A DNA stretch of 64,000 bases from Thioalkalivibrio sp. ALJ24 (GCF_000377785.1 NZ_KB898728.1:53743-117742), one strand, 5' to 3'. Shown: positions 10,275-20,220, counted from the stretch's first letter. The notes: generated by a model from the letters alone, not told the origin. A program made the numbers and translations.

Positions 10275-11012
10275 ATGCTTGCCAGCCTGTTTCAGCCCGA
10301 CCCGGTCCTGGACCCCGATACCCGCGAATGGATCCGCGCAGTCTTCGCATGGATCGACCGTCAGCCGGCGGCCGACCGCCCGTTCGACCCGCCGAACCTG
10401 ATCCTGCCCATCCGCGAGCATTTCCCCGGCGAGGCGAACACCCCGCACGGGATGGCCGAACAGGTGTTTGCCAGTGTGCGCCAGCACACCGGCATGGACC
10501 GGCAACCGGCCAGACTGGCCGAACCCGGCGGCCTGACCCCGCAGCCGGTCACCGCACTGGGCACGGCCAGCACCGGCGGTCAGCGTATCTTCCACTATGA
10601 CCCGCAGCTGATCGGCAACCGCCAGGCCCTGGTCGGCACCTTCGCGCAGGAACTGGCCGCGTGGTGGGTCGAGGGCATCCGCGAACCGGCCCCGGCCGCG
10701 GAAGGCAATGCCGATGCCATCGCCGAACTGGTCGCCACGCGCATGGGTTTCGGCGTATTCCTCGCCAACACCGCCTTTCGCGTACGGGTCAACGGCTGTG
10801 GTGCCTGCAAGGGTCCGTCGGCCGACCGCGACGCCGACCTGGGACGCGACGAACTCGCCTGGGCCCTGGCCCTGTTCTGCCGCGAACACGGCATCCCCCC
10901 GGCCCGCGCCCGGGCGCACCTCGAATCCCCGCTGCGCACCACCTTCCGCAAGGCCTGGCGCTACACCGGCTCGCGCCAGGGCCGCGAAGAACGCCCGGTC
11001 GCGACCGCCTGA
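10275..11012 (+). CDS. Conserved hypothetical protein upstream of mutS
   Basis: 245-residue soluble protein that I do not recognise. No signal peptide or membrane segment. Notable features are [15 protein letters not shown], a helical stretch [14 protein letters not shown], a region [26 protein letters not shown] and a C-G-A-C motif (NGCGACKG, about residues 174-180) that could bind metal or form a disulfide. The C-terminus is Arg-rich. It starts 127 bp from the divergent PilZ gene and ends 79 bp before mutS. High-GC codon use like its neighbours and the clean intergenic spacing support a real gene. Function unknown. Confidence 0.75.
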   Translation: MLASLFQPDPVLDPDTREWIRAVFAWIDRQPAADRPFDPPNLILPIREHFPGEANTPHGMAEQVFASVRQHTGMDRQPARLAEPGGLTPQPVTALGTASTGGQRIFHYDPQLIGNRQALVGTFAQELAAWWVEGIREPAPAAEGNADAIAELVATRMGFGVFLANTAFRVRVNGCGACKGPSADRDADLGRDELAWALALFCREHGIPPARARAHLESPLRTTFRKAWRYTGSRQGREERPVATA

Positions 11013-11049
11013 CCGATCCCCGAGTCGCCACGTCACCGGCCCGCCCCGT

Positions 11050-11055
11050 TACAAT
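11050..11055 (+). promoter_or_regulatory. Candidate -10 element upstream of mutS
   Basis: TACAAT, 37 bases before the mutS GTG, in the context GTTACAAT that recurs upstream of fdxA and the antiporter operon. No good -35 is visible; TCGCCA at 11025-11030 is a weak candidate at 19-bp spacing. Confidence 0.4.
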
Positions 11056-11091
11056 CCGGCCACCGACGCCCCCGAACAGCAGGAACGGCCA

Positions 11092-13752
11092 GTGAGCGAC
11101 GCGGACGCCCTGTCAAAACATACCCCCATGATGCAGCAATACCTGCGGATCAAGTCCGACTATCCGCAGACCCTGCTGCTCTATCGCATGGGGGATTTCT
11201 ACGAGCTGTTCTACGACGACGCCGAGCGGGCCGCCGGGCTGCTGGACATCACGCTGACGCGGCGCGGCGAGTCGGCCGGCGAGCCGATCCCGATGGCCGG
11301 GATCCCGGTGCATACCCTGGAGAGCTACCTCGCCCGCCTGCTGAAGCTGGGCGAGAGCGCGGCAATCTGCGAACAGACCGGGCAGGTAGGCGAGAACAAG
11401 GGCCCGGTGAAGCGCGAGGTGGTGCGCATCGTGACCCCCGGCACGGTCACCGAGGACGCCCTGCTGGAGGCGCGCCAGGTCAACCGCATGGTCGCGGTGT
11501 GCCCGGCACCCAGCGCCGCGGTGCGCGGCCGCGGCGAGGGCTACGGCATCGCCAGCCTGGAGTTCGCCAGCGGCCGGTTCCGGGTGCTGGAGGTTGCCGA
11601 CGCCGACGAGCTGCAGGCCGAACTGGCGCGTCTCGACCCGGTCGAATGCCTGATCCCCGATCCGGCCCCGGCGATCCCCGGGATCGAGACCTGGGCGCCG
11701 CGCCTGCACGCCGACTGGCATTTCGACGCAGTCTCCGCGCAGCGCACCCTGACCCGGCATTTCGGCACCACCGATCTGGCCGGCTTCGGCTGCGACGACC
11801 TGGTGCTGGGCCTGGCCGCCGCGGGCGCCCTGCTGGCCTACGTCCAGGCCCGCCACCGTGGCAACCTCGCCCACATCACCGGGCTCGGGCGCGAACACCG
11901 CGGGCAGATGCTGATGCTGGACCCGGCGACCCGGCGCAACCTGGAGCTGACCCGCACCCTGAGCGGCGAACGCCGCGGCTCGCTGTTCGACCTGCTGGAC
12001 ACCAGCCGCACACCCATGGGGGCCCGACTGCTGTCGCAGTGGCTGCATCAGCCACTGGCCGACCGCGCCCTGCTGCGGGAACGCCAGCAGGGCATCGCCA
12101 CACTGCTGGACCATGGCGCGGAGGAAACGCTGCGCGAGGCGCTGACCGGGATGGCCGATGTCGAGCGCATCGTCTCGCGGATCAGTCTGGGCTCTGCCCG
12201 GCCACGCGATCTGGTTGCGCTGCAGGCGTCGCTGGAGCGCCTGCCCGGCCTGCACGGCGGTCTGGCCGACGCCGCCATCGAGGCCGGGATCCTCGCCGCG
12301 CTGCATGCGGATCTCGCCCCGGAACCCGAGCTCGCCGACACCCTGGTCCGCGCACTGGTGGACGAACCACCGATCCGGGTCACCGACGGCGGCCTGATCC
12401 GCCCCGGCTTCGACCCCGAGCTCGACCGCCTGCGCGATCTGGAGCACAACGCCGACGGCTTCCTGCGCGACCTGGAGGCGCGCGAACGCGAGGCCACCGG
12501 CATCGCCACCCTCAAGGTCGCCTACAACCGGGTGCACGGCTACTACATCGAGGTGGGCCGCTCGCGCTCGGAGGAACTGCCCGGACGCTTCATGCGCCGG
12601 CAGACCCTGAAGAACGCCGAACGCTACACCACCGAGGAACTCAAGCGCTTCGAGGACGAGATCCTGTCCGCCAGGGAACAGGCCCTGGCGCGCGAGCGCC
12701 AGCTGTTCGACGACCTGCTCGCCGGCCTGCATGGCCGCGCCGACCGCCTGCGGGCGATCGCCGACGCCGTGGCCCGGCTGGACGTGCTGACCACCCTGGC
12801 CGAACGAGCCCGGCGGCTCGACTGGAGCCGCCCGGAACTGGTGCCCGAGACCGGCATCCACATCGAGCAGGGCCGCCACCCGGTGGTCGAGGCCAGCCTG
12901 GACACCCCGTTCGTGGCCAACGACACCCGGCTGGATCCCGAGAGCCGCCGGCTCCTGGTCATCACCGGCCCCAATATGGGCGGCAAGTCCACCTACATGC
13001 GCCAGACCGCACTGATCGTGCTGCTGGCCTGCATGGGCAGTTTCGTGCCCGCGGCGAACGCCAGCATCGGGCCGGTGGACCGCATCTTCACCCGCATCGG
13101 CGCCTCCGACGATCTGACCTCGGGGCGCTCGACCTTCATGGTGGAGATGACCGAGGCCGCCAGCATCCTGCACAACGCCGGCGAGCGCAGCCTGGTACTG
13201 ATGGACGAGATCGGGCGCGGCACTTCCACCTTCGACGGCCTCGCGCTGGCACTGGCCTGTGCCGAACACCTCGCGCGGGAGAACCGCGCGCTGACACTGT
13301 TCGCCACGCACTACTTCGAGCTGACCGCGCTGGCGGAAGGCGAACCCGCAGTGGCCAACATCCACACCGACGCGGTGGAACACGGCCACGATATCGTGTT
13401 CCTGCACCAGGTGCGCGAGGGCCCCGCCAACCAGAGCTACGGCCTGCAGGTCGCCGCGCTGGCCGGGGTCCCGGCCGATGTCCTGCGACGCGCCCGCACC
13501 CACCTGGCGGAACTGGAGACCCGCGCGCACGACACCGGCTCGCCACAGCTCGGACTGTTCCCGCCGGAACCCGCAGCGGGGCCCGTCCCGCAGCCCGCGG
13601 CGCCGGACCCGGCCGGCGACGTGTCCGCCGACACCACCCCCGAAGTGATCCGCGCACTGGCCGACCTGGACCCCGACGACCTGAGTCCGCGCGAGGCGCT
13701 GGACACGCTCTACCGGCTGAAGTCCACCCTCGCGGGGCAGGCGCGCGACTGA
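11092..13752 (+). CDS. mutS: DNA mismatch recognition ATPase MutS
   Basis: Recognises base mismatches and small loops and recruits MutL. 886 residues from the GTG at 11092, preceded by AGGAA; the N-terminus then reads [20 protein letters not shown] followed by [10 protein letters not shown], which holds the mismatch-wedging Phe of the F-x-E motif (FYELF). Walker A is [13 protein letters not shown], the ABC signature region is [20 protein letters not shown], and Walker B is [16 protein letters not shown]. The C-terminal tail ([16 protein letters not shown]) is the tetramerisation/clamp region. fdxA follows, as in Pseudomonas. Confidence 0.98.
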   Translation: MSDADALSKHTPMMQQYLRIKSDYPQTLLLYRMGDFYELFYDDAERAAGLLDITLTRRGESAGEPIPMAGIPVHTLESYLARLLKLGESAAICEQTGQVGENKGPVKREVVRIVTPGTVTEDALLEARQVNRMVAVCPAPSAAVRGRGEGYGIASLEFASGRFRVLEVADADELQAELARLDPVECLIPDPAPAIPGIETWAPRLHADWHFDAVSAQRTLTRHFGTTDLAGFGCDDLVLGLAAAGALLAYVQARHRGNLAHITGLGREHRGQMLMLDPATRRNLELTRTLSGERRGSLFDLLDTSRTPMGARLLSQWLHQPLADRALLRERQQGIATLLDHGAEETLREALTGMADVERIVSRISLGSARPRDLVALQASLERLPGLHGGLADAAIEAGILAALHADLAPEPELADTLVRALVDEPPIRVTDGGLIRPGFDPELDRLRDLEHNADGFLRDLEAREREATGIATLKVAYNRVHGYYIEVGRSRSEELPGRFMRRQTLKNAERYTTEELKRFEDEILSAREQALARERQLFDDLLAGLHGRADRLRAIADAVARLDVLTTLAERARRLDWSRPELVPETGIHIEQGRHPVVEASLDTPFVANDTRLDPESRRLLVITGPNMGGKSTYMRQTALIVLLACMGSFVPAANASIGPVDRIFTRIGASDDLTSGRSTFMVEMTEAASILHNAGERSLVLMDEIGRGTSTFDGLALALACAEHLARENRALTLFATHYFELTALAEGEPAVANIHTDAVEHGHDIVFLHQVREGPANQSYGLQVAALAGVPADVLRRARTHLAELETRAHDTGSPQLGLFPPEPAAGPVPQPAAPDPAGDVSADTTPEVIRALADLDPDDLSPREALDTLYRLKSTLAGQARD

Positions 13753-13811
13753 ACCCCGGCGCCAATTACGGCCGCTTTGCCCGGGATTCACGAAGGCGCG
13801 AAGCGAGCGGT

Positions 13812-13817
13812 TACAAT
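13812..13817 (+). promoter_or_regulatory. Candidate -10 element upstream of fdxA
   Basis: TACAAT within GGTTACAAT, 69 bases before the fdxA start, with TTCACG (13787-13792) as a weak -35 at 19-bp spacing. Same GTTACAAT context as mutS and the antiporter operon. Confidence 0.4.
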
Positions 13818-13886
13818 GCCTGCGCACGACCGGCCGACGGCACGAAGGAGCCGTGGCGTCGCAACACGACACAATGGAGAAGCGCA

Positions 13887-14210
13887 ATGGCTTTCATCGT
13901 TCTGGAGAACTGCATCCGGTGCAAGTACACCGATTGCGTCGAAGTCTGCCCGGTGGACTGCTTCCACGAGGGCCCCAACTTCCTCACGATCGACCCCGAC
14001 GAATGCATCGACTGCACCCTGTGCGAGCCGGAATGTCCGGCCGAGGCGATCGTCCCCGAGGACGACGTGCCCGAGGATCAGGTGCACATGATCGAACTCA
14101 ACGCCGAACTGGCGCGCACCTGGCCGGTGATCACCCAGCGCAAGGATCCGCCGGAGGACGCCGAGGAATGGGACGGCGTCGAGGGCAAGCTACAGTACCT
14201 GGAGCGCTGA
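13887..14210 (+). CDS. fdxA: 7Fe ferredoxin FdxA
   Basis: Cytoplasmic electron carrier with a [3Fe-4S] and a [4Fe-4S] cluster. 107 residues. The first cluster motif has Cys at 9, 17, 21 (with an extra Cys12) in [18 protein letters not shown]; the second has Cys at 40, 43, 46 and 50 in [13 protein letters not shown] long C-terminal extension after residue 60 is typical of Azotobacter FdI-type proteins. The gene follows mutS by about 135 bp and ends in a hairpin terminator. Confidence 0.97.
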   Translation: MAFIVLENCIRCKYTDCVEVCPVDCFHEGPNFLTIDPDECIDCTLCEPECPAEAIVPEDDVPEDQVHMIELNAELARTWPVITQRKDPPEDAEEWDGVEGKLQYLER

Positions 14211-14221
14211 GGCCCCGCCCG

Positions 14222-14242
14222 AAGCCCCGCGCCGCGGGGCTT
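14222..14242. terminator. Hairpin between convergent fdxA and DUF4870-like gene
   Basis: AAGCCCCGC-GCC-GCGGGGCTT, a perfect 9-bp stem between the convergent fdxA and the next minus-strand gene, whose stop codon overlaps the right arm. Lacks a long T tract, but position supports a shared terminator. Confidence 0.65.
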
Positions 14243-14594
14243 ACCACAGCCAGGTGGCCGGGTCCTCGATGGCCCGGTCGTCGCTGTTGCGGATTACGCC
14301 CTTGATGCAGCGCACCAGCACCCAAACCACGAACAGCAGCGCCACGATCATTCCGATGCCGATCGCCGCGGTCAGGGTCGCCACCACGGCGATCAGCAGA
14401 CCGATCCAGAAGGTACGGATCTGATACTGGAGATGGGTCTCGCTGATCGCGTCCGCATCGCTGCGCTTCACGTGCGCCATGATCACCCCGACCAGGGCCG
14501 TAACGGCGATAAAGAAGCCGACGAAATACAGCACGTAAATCACTGTAACGAAGGTGCGGTCGGTGCGGGGTTGATTCGCCAGTTCCGTGTCCAT
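14241..14594 (-). CDS. Small membrane protein, DUF4870-like
   Basis: 117 residues from the ATG at 14594, preceded by a GGAGAGAGAGG ribosome binding site. Three hydrophobic segments: about 18-40, 62-80 and 82-98 (IGIGMIVALLFVVWVLVRCIKG). The spacing QYQIRTFWIGLLIAVV with the C-terminal RCIKG and an acidic tail resembles the DUF4870/TMEM group, whose function is unknown. Longer upstream extension in this frame is antisense to the EamA gene region and rejected. Confidence 0.75.
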   Translation of the reverse strand: MDTELANQPRTDRTFVTVIYVLYFVGFFIAVTALVGVIMAHVKRSDADAISETHLQYQIRTFWIGLLIAVVATLTAAIGIGMIVALLFVVWVLVRCIKGVIRNSDDRAIEDPATWLW

Positions 14595-14701
14595 GCCTCT
14601 CTCTCCTGTTTCGTTCCTGAACCCTGCTGGCCCGGCTTCATACCATTGTGGGAACGTGCTTGCACGCGAATACGGCGCCTGACGACGCCTGCCCGCCGGG
14701 T

Positions 14702-15595
14702 TCACCCCGCCCCGCCCAGCACGATCAGCACGATCCCGACCAGGGCGAAGCCAAAGCCCGCCAGCTGCAGCCGGCTCATGCGCTCGGCCTGAAAGAACCG
14801 GGCCAGCAGCGCGGTTGGCGCCGGCGACAGCGCCCCGGCTACCGCGATCACCGACAGCAACCCGATGCGCACCGCCACCACGAAGGCGAGGGTCGCCAGC
14901 CCCTGCAGCAGCCCCGCCAGCGCGATCAGCACCAGCGTGCTGCGCGCCATGTGTCGATCGGGGCGATGCCACAGCATCACGCCCAGCAGCACCAGGCCGC
15001 CGACGCCGCCGGCCATTACCACCGGCCACAGGGCCGAACCCTCGGCCGCCTGATCCAGGAACACGAACACCGCCCCGAACGCGACCCCGGCGATCATGCC
15101 GTCGAACACCCCGAGCAGAGGATGCGGGCCGCGGTGGCCGTGGGCATCCCCTCCACGTACCGGGGCGTCCAGATCGCGCGGGCTGGCCTCACGTGCCCCA
15201 CCCGAGACCAGCGCGATGGCCACCACGATCGACACGATGCCGGTCAGGGCCAGCCAGCCCGGGCGCTCCCCCAGTGCCAGGCCCGCGGCCAGCGGCACCA
15301 GCGCCGAGAGCACGCCAGTCACGGCCGCGACCAGCCCCATCGAACCCTCGGCCAGTCCGCGGTAGTAGGCCAGCAGCCCCAGTGCCATCGCGACCCCGGA
15401 GGCACCACCCCACCCCAGGGCTGACGCCCCCGGCAGACCGGCCAGCAGCAGCGCCACCCCCAGCAACGGGGCGGTCACCAGCAGCTGCGAGTAGCAGGCT
15501 ACCACCAGAGCCGGGGCTCGCCGCGAGGCCAGACCGCCAAGGAAATCCCCCGCGCCGTAGCCCAGCGCGGTCAGCAGCCCCAGCAGAAAGGCCAT
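14702..15595 (-). CDS. EamA-family (DMT superfamily) transporter
   Basis: 297-residue inner membrane protein with about ten hydrophobic segments in two five-helix EamA repeats. Repeat start LLTALGYGAGDFLGGLASRR and the sequences GLAEGSMGLVAAVTGVLSALVPL and GLLSVIAVAGALSPAPTALLARFF, followed by ERMSRLQLAGFGFALVGIVLI, match the family pattern. A cytoplasmic loop between the repeats contains a His/Asp-rich stretch. Substrate cannot be inferred. Its start is 1 base after the stop of the upstream periplasmic gene, so the two are coupled. Confidence 0.85.
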   Translation of the reverse strand: MAFLLGLLTALGYGAGDFLGGLASRRAPALVVACYSQLLVTAPLLGVALLLAGLPGASALGWGGASGVAMALGLLAYYRGLAEGSMGLVAAVTGVLSALVPLAAGLALGERPGWLALTGIVSIVVAIALVSGGAREASPRDLDAPVRGGDAHGHRGPHPLLGVFDGMIAGVAFGAVFVFLDQAAEGSALWPVVMAGGVGGLVLLGVMLWHRPDRHMARSTLVLIALAGLLQGLATLAFVVAVRIGLLSVIAVAGALSPAPTALLARFFQAERMSRLQLAGFGFALVGIVLIVLGGAG

Positions 15596-15596
15596 G

Positions 15597-16103
15597 TCAG
15601 TCGGTGCCGGCGTCCTCCAGGAGTTCGCGCAGGGCGGCCTCGCTGCTGGCGGAACCGGTACCGGTCACCGTGCCTTCGCCGTCCAGGAACACCACGCTCA
15701 CGTGGTCGCGCCGGTGCGGCATGAAGCCCATGTCTTCGGGCCCCTCGGTCACTCCGATGGTATAGGCACGCTCCTGCATGCGCGGCATGACCACGTTCTC
15801 CAGCACGAACGGAGGCATTCCGTGGGTGTCGGCCACGTAGCGGATACCGGCCTCCTCGATCGCCTCCGGACCCATGTCGGCGAGGACATCATTGGTGATG
15901 TCGGCCGGGGCCATCTCCACGGTCATCAGCACCACGCGGGCATCGCCGGGCAGTTCCAGCGATTCCCCGTGCTGATCGCTCAGGGTCACTTCGGGGAAGG
16001 CCTCACCCTCGGTGAGATCGGCGACCGCGGGCCCCGTGGCCAGGAAAAGGGCCAGACCAGCGGACAGGACAGCGGTCTTCTTGAAGACGGACGGTACTTT
16101 CAT
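15597..16103 (-). CDS. Periplasmic thioredoxin-fold-like protein without cysteines
   Basis: 168 residues from the ATG at 16103 (GGGAG upstream). The signal peptide MKVPSVFKKTAVLSAGLALF ends near GPAVADL. The mature part begins with GEAFPEVTLSDQHGESLEL, which resembles the opening of AhpC/TlpA-type redoxins, but there is no cysteine, so it cannot be a classical thiol enzyme. The remainder (VVLMTVEMAPADITNDVLAD; HVSVVFLDGEGTVTGTG) fits a thioredoxin-like alpha/beta pattern. Family unknown to me. Coupled with the downstream EamA transporter. Confidence 0.7.
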   Translation of the reverse strand: MKVPSVFKKTAVLSAGLALFLATGPAVADLTEGEAFPEVTLSDQHGESLELPGDARVVLMTVEMAPADITNDVLADMGPEAIEEAGIRYVADTHGMPPFVLENVVMPRMQERAYTIGVTEGPEDMGFMPHRRDHVSVVFLDGEGTVTGTGSASSEAALRELLEDAGTD

Positions 16104-16272
16104 CAGGGACTCCCGTGACAACGAATTCGGCATAAATCTCCGCGGGATGGTAACCGATCAGGAACGCGCACACTGCGAAACCGGCCACGCCCCGCATGAG
16201 CGCGAACGTGCACATTTTTCGGCGTTTCCTTAGACTGCCAGCCCGGTTCGTCGGCCCCTACCGCAGGCACCC

Positions 16273-17184
16273 ATGATCCATTCCCTGGTCAAGCTGCTGC
16301 GCCCGCATCAGTACATCAAGAACGGGTTCGTGTTCCTGGGACCGGTGTTCGCGCATGCCTGGGAGGGCGAGACCCTGCTGGCGGCCACGCTCGCCTTCCT
16401 CGCCTTCTGCGCGATGGCCAGCGCGGTGTACGTACTCAACGACATCCTCGACGTCGAAGCCGACCGCCGGCACCCGACCAAGCGCCATCGGCCGCTGGCC
16501 AGCGGGGCCATCGGCATCCCGGCCGCACGGGTCATCCTGAGCGTGCTGGTGGTGCTGGCGCTGGCCCTGGGGCTGCTGGTCAGCGCCTGGGTCACCGGGC
16601 TGCTGGCGGGCTATCTGGTGCTGAACATCGCCTATTCGGTGGCGCTGAAGCATGTCGTGATCCTGGATGTCTTCAGCATCGCCGGCGGCTTCATGCTGCG
16701 GATCCTCGCCGGAACCCTGGGCCTGGGCATCGAACCCTCGCAGTGGCTGCTGCTGTGTGGCCTGATGCTGACCCTGTTTCTGGGCTTCGCCAAGCGCCGC
16801 TCGGAGCTGGAGGGGGCCGCCGCGACCGCAGGTCCGATACCCGCGACGGATCCCGCAGCGGAATCACCTGAATCCCGGGGCGACACCCGGCGCGTGCTCG
16901 ACGACTACTCGACCGCATTGCTGGACCAGTTCATCGCGATCAGCGCGGCCTGCACGGTGATCGCCTACGGGCTGTACACCGTCAGCCCGGAGGTCATCGC
17001 CCTGCACGGCACCGATGAGCTGATCTACACCCTGCCGTTCGTGATCTACGGGATCTTCCGCTACCTGTTCCTGCTGCATTTCCGCGGGCGCGGCGGCGAC
17101 ACCTCGCGCGACCTGTTCACCGATGCCCATCTGCTGGTGACGGTGGTGGCCTGGCTGGGCGTGACCCTCGCGGTGCTGTCGTGA
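16273..17184 (+). CDS. UbiA-family prenyltransferase, DPPR-synthase-like
   Basis: 303-residue membrane enzyme, probably transferring 5-phosphoribose from PRPP to polyprenyl phosphate (homologous to mycobacterial Rv3806c/UbiA). About nine hydrophobic helices. First catalytic Asp-rich motif NDILDVEADRRHPTKRHRP (NDxxDxxxD), and the second conserved stretch LDVFSIAGGFMLRILAG typical of the DPPR synthase subgroup. Begins LVKLLRPHQYIKNGFVF, a signature for this subgroup. It is the first gene of a five-gene operon with DprE1- and DprE2-like genes, which strongly supports the specific role. No dedicated phosphatase or PRPP synthetase gene is in the cluster. Confidence 0.88.
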   Translation: MIHSLVKLLRPHQYIKNGFVFLGPVFAHAWEGETLLAATLAFLAFCAMASAVYVLNDILDVEADRRHPTKRHRPLASGAIGIPAARVILSVLVVLALALGLLVSAWVTGLLAGYLVLNIAYSVALKHVVILDVFSIAGGFMLRILAGTLGLGIEPSQWLLLCGLMLTLFLGFAKRRSELEGAAATAGPIPATDPAAESPESRGDTRRVLDDYSTALLDQFIAISAACTVIAYGLYTVSPEVIALHGTDELIYTLPFVIYGIFRYLFLLHFRGRGGDTSRDLFTDAHLLVTVVAWLGVTLAVLS

Positions 17185-18170
17185 GCGGGAAGCCGGTATT
17201 GACCGGCTGGCGCCTGCGCGGGCTGATCCTGTCGGTGATCGTGGCCGCCGCGGCGTATCTGGGCATCGCCATCTGGGCCGGTGCGGAAGAGGTGTGGCAC
17301 GCGCTGGTGCAGGTCGGCCCGTTCGGCCTGCTGCTGGCCCTGTCCCTGTCGCTGGTGAACTACAGCCTGCGGTTCGCCCGCTGGCAGCTGTATCTGCGGG
17401 CGCTGGCGCATCGCATCGCCGCGCCCGCCAGCCTGCACATCTACCTCGCCGGCTTTGCCCTGACCACCACACCGGGCAAGGCCGGCGAGGCCCTGCGCGG
17501 GGTGCTGCTCAAGCGTCGGGGCGTCCCCTATCCCGACAGCTTCGCGGCGTTCGTCAGCGAACGCCTGTCGGATCTGGTCGCCGTCGTGCTGCTGTCAATG
17601 CTGGGCCTGACCCTGGTGGCCCACGGCGAATCGCTGATCCTGGCCGGCGTCGCGGCCGTGGCCGCGGCCCTGCTGGTGCTGTCGCAACGCCGACCGCTGG
17701 AGGCCCTGCAACGCCATGCGGACCGCCCCGGCCGGCGGCTGTGGCGCGGCCTGCATCACACCGCCACCATCCTGCTGCAGGCGCGGCGCTGCCACACCCC
17801 AAACCTGCTCGCCGGCGCCACCGTCCTGAGCGTGGTGGCCTGGAGCGCCGAGGCGCTGGCCTTCTGGTGGATCCTCAACGCGATGAGCTTCGAGGCCGGA
17901 TTCGCGTTCGCCGCCTTCGTGTTCGCCCTGGCCATGCTGGCCGGGGCGCTGAGCTTCCTGCCCGGCGGGCTGGGCGGCACCGAGGCGGTGATGATCGGCC
18001 TGCTCCTGCTGCACGACATGCCGGCGGCGGATGCGGTGGCGGCGACCACGCTGATCCGCCTGACCACCCTGTGGTTCGCGGTCATGCTGGGCCTGTTCGC
18101 GCTCGGCAGCCACCCCGACGCACGCACCGACGCAGCCCCGGAATCCCAGCGCGACAAGGGGCCGGCATGA
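17181..18170 (+). CDS. UPF0104/lysylphosphatidylglycerol-synthase-TM-like membrane protein
   Basis: 329 residues, GTG start overlapping the previous stop by 4 bases. Eight or so transmembrane helices with the family motifs NYSLRFARWQLYLRALAHR, ALTTTPGKAGEALRGVLLKR, VPYPDSFAAFVSERLSDL and LSFLPGGLGGTEAVMIGLL. This AglD/LPG-synthase membrane domain family is often found next to polyprenyl-phosphate sugar genes and is proposed to act in lipid-linked sugar transport or transfer, so a flippase-like role for polyprenyl-phosphoryl-arabinose is plausible but unproven. Overlaps the next gene by ATGA. Confidence 0.85.
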   Translation: MSGKPVLTGWRLRGLILSVIVAAAAYLGIAIWAGAEEVWHALVQVGPFGLLLALSLSLVNYSLRFARWQLYLRALAHRIAAPASLHIYLAGFALTTTPGKAGEALRGVLLKRRGVPYPDSFAAFVSERLSDLVAVVLLSMLGLTLVAHGESLILAGVAAVAAALLVLSQRRPLEALQRHADRPGRRLWRGLHHTATILLQARRCHTPNLLAGATVLSVVAWSAEALAFWWILNAMSFEAGFAFAAFVFALAMLAGALSFLPGGLGGTEAVMIGLLLLHDMPAADAVAATTLIRLTTLWFAVMLGLFALGSHPDARTDAAPESQRDKGPA

Positions 18171-19462
18171 CGACCAGCGGCTGGAACCGCATCCCGCGGG
18201 TGGAACACGCCGCGCACAGCGCGCCGGCGTTCCGTCCGGACCGGCTGCCGGACGGGCCGCTGCTGGCCCACGGCATGGGGCGCTCCTACGGCGACTGCTG
18301 CCTCAACGCCGGCGGCCATCTGCTGCATACCCGCGGGCTGGACCGCTTCGTCGAGTTCGACCCCGCGACCGGCATCCTCACCGCCGAGGCCGGGGTCACG
18401 CTGGACGAACTGCTGGAACTGAGCGTGCCGCGCGGCTGGTTCCCGCCGGTGGTCCCGGGGACCCGCTTCGTGACCCTGGGCGGCGCGGTGGCCAACGACG
18501 TGCACGGCAAGAACCATCACGTCGCCGGCAGCTTCGGTGCGCACGTAAAGCGTCTGACCCTGCACCGCAGCGATGCCGGACGGGTCGAGGCCAGCCCCGA
18601 GCACAACCCGCGCTGGTTCGCCGCCACCGTCGGCGGGCTGGGCCTGACCGGGCTGATCGAGACCGTGACCCTGCAGCTCGTGCCGGTGTCCTCGGCCTGG
18701 ATGTCGGTGTGGTCGGAACGCTTCCACAGTCTGGATGATTTCTGGGCCCTGGATGCCCGCGCGCGCCGCGAATGGCCCTACACCGTCGCCTGGATCGACT
18801 GCCTGGCGGACGGGCACCGCCAGCCCGCCGGACGCGGGATCTATTCCGCCGGGCGCCACGCGATCGCCCCGCCCCCGCGCGCCCGCTTCCGCGAACCCCG
18901 GCGGCGGGTGCCGGTGGACCCGCCGTTCTCGCTGGTCAACGGCCCCGGTCTGCGCGCGTTCAACGAGCTGTACTTCCGCCAGCCGCTGCGCCGCAGTCCG
19001 CATCCGGCGCATCATCGCGGCTGGCTGTTCCCGCTGGACGGGATCCGCGACTGGAACCGCATCTACGGCCGCCGGGGCTTCTACCAGTACCAGTGCGTGC
19101 TCCCCGAACGCACCGCGCGCGACGCCGTCGCCGAGCTGCTGCGCCAGATCGCGCGCAGCGGCCAGGGCTCGTTCCTCGCCGTGCTCAAGACCTTCGGCCG
19201 CCAGCCGCCGGCCGGGATGCTGTCCTTCCCGCGCCCGGGCACCACCCTGGCGCTGGATTTCCCCGATCGCGGGGCGGCGACCCATGCGCTGTTCGATCGC
19301 CTGGATCGCGTGGTGCGCGAGGCGCACGGGGCGCTCTACCCGGCCAAGGACGCCCGCATGTCCGGCGCGATGTTCCGTGCCGGGTTTCCCGAATGGATCG
19401 AGTTCGCTAAGTTGACCGACCCTCAATTCTCCTCCAGCTTCTGGCGCCGGGTGACCGCATGA
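18167..19462 (+). CDS. dprE1: DprE1-like FAD oxidase (decaprenylphosphoryl-ribose 2'-oxidase family)
   Basis: 431-residue protein. The FAD-binding VAO/PCMH fold is recognised by GMGRSYGDCCLNAGG, LTAEAGVTLDELLELSVPRG, FVTLGGAVANDVHGKNHH and GLTGLIETVTLQL. With DprE2 it converts polyprenylphosphoryl-ribose to the arabinose epimer. In mycobacterial DprE1 the benzothiazinone target is a Cys in a V-C-V-D-F-P context; here the aligned residue appears to be Ala362 (LALDFP), so the covalent target is missing. Overlaps both neighbours by 4 bases. GGAVANDVHGKNHH is the usual DprE1 pattern. Confidence 0.9.
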   Translation: MTTSGWNRIPRVEHAAHSAPAFRPDRLPDGPLLAHGMGRSYGDCCLNAGGHLLHTRGLDRFVEFDPATGILTAEAGVTLDELLELSVPRGWFPPVVPGTRFVTLGGAVANDVHGKNHHVAGSFGAHVKRLTLHRSDAGRVEASPEHNPRWFAATVGGLGLTGLIETVTLQLVPVSSAWMSVWSERFHSLDDFWALDARARREWPYTVAWIDCLADGHRQPAGRGIYSAGRHAIAPPPRARFREPRRRVPVDPPFSLVNGPGLRAFNELYFRQPLRRSPHPAHHRGWLFPLDGIRDWNRIYGRRGFYQYQCVLPERTARDAVAELLRQIARSGQGSFLAVLKTFGRQPPAGMLSFPRPGTTLALDFPDRGAATHALFDRLDRVVREAHGALYPAKDARMSGAMFRAGFPEWIEFAKLTDPQFSSSFWRRVTA

Positions 19463-20220
19463 ATCCGCTCAACCACGTCGTGATCTTCGGCGCGACCTCC
19501 GCCATCGCCACCGCCGTGGCCCGTCGCCTGGCCGCCGATGGCGCGCACCTGTTCTGCGTGGCGCGCAACGCCGAACGGCTGGAAAGCCTGCTGGCCGACC
19601 TGCGGGTGCGCGGCAACGACCCGGCGGGCGAGCGCATCCGCGGCCTGGCCGCCGATCCCGCCGACCCGGCCACCCAAGCCGACGCCTGGACCGCCGCCCG
19701 CGAGCACCTGGGCGAGGTGGATGCCGCGCTGCTGGCCTGGGGCAGCCTGCCCGATCCCGTCACCTGCCATAACTCGGTGGAGGCCACCGAGGAGGCGCTG
19801 CGCATCAACGGCACCAGCGCCGTCGCCCTGCTCACCCGCATCGCCCCCGACTTCGAGGCGCAGGGCCATGGCGTGATCGGCGCCATCGGTTCGGTCGCCG
19901 GCGACCGCGGCCGCCAGAGCAACTACGTCTACGGCACCGCCAAGGGCATGCTGGCCACCTATCTGCAGGGCCTGCGCCATCGCCTCGCACCCACCGGGGT
20001 CGACGTGGTCACCCTCAAGCCGGGCTTCGTGAGCACACCGATGACCGAGGGCTTCGACCGCTCGGGACCACTGTGGGCCTCGCCCGACACCGTGGCCCGC
20101 GGCATCCTGCGCGCGCTGCGCCGGGGCCGCGCGGTGGCCTATCTGCCGTGGTTCTGGCGGGTGATCATGACGATCATCCGCGCCATCCCCGACCCGCTGT
20201 TCCGGCATCTGCGGCTGTGA
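19459..20220 (+). CDS. dprE2: DprE2-like short-chain dehydrogenase
   Basis: 253-residue SDR. Nucleotide-binding loop GATSAIATAVARRLAADG is the DprE2-type G-A-T-S variant; catalytic Ser145, Tyr158 and Lys162 are present (YGTAK). The C-terminus has a hydrophobic segment (WFWRVIMTIIRAIPDPLFRH) that likely anchors to the membrane, as reported for the mycobacterial enzyme family. Predicted to reduce the 2'-keto intermediate to the arabinose form with NADH. ATGA overlap with dprE1 and GTGA overlap with the next gene. Confidence 0.88.
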   Translation: MNPLNHVVIFGATSAIATAVARRLAADGAHLFCVARNAERLESLLADLRVRGNDPAGERIRGLAADPADPATQADAWTAAREHLGEVDAALLAWGSLPDPVTCHNSVEATEEALRINGTSAVALLTRIAPDFEAQGHGVIGAIGSVAGDRGRQSNYVYGTAKGMLATYLQGLRHRLAPTGVDVVTLKPGFVSTPMTEGFDRSGPLWASPDTVARGILRALRRGRAVAYLPWFWRVIMTIIRAIPDPLFRHLRL

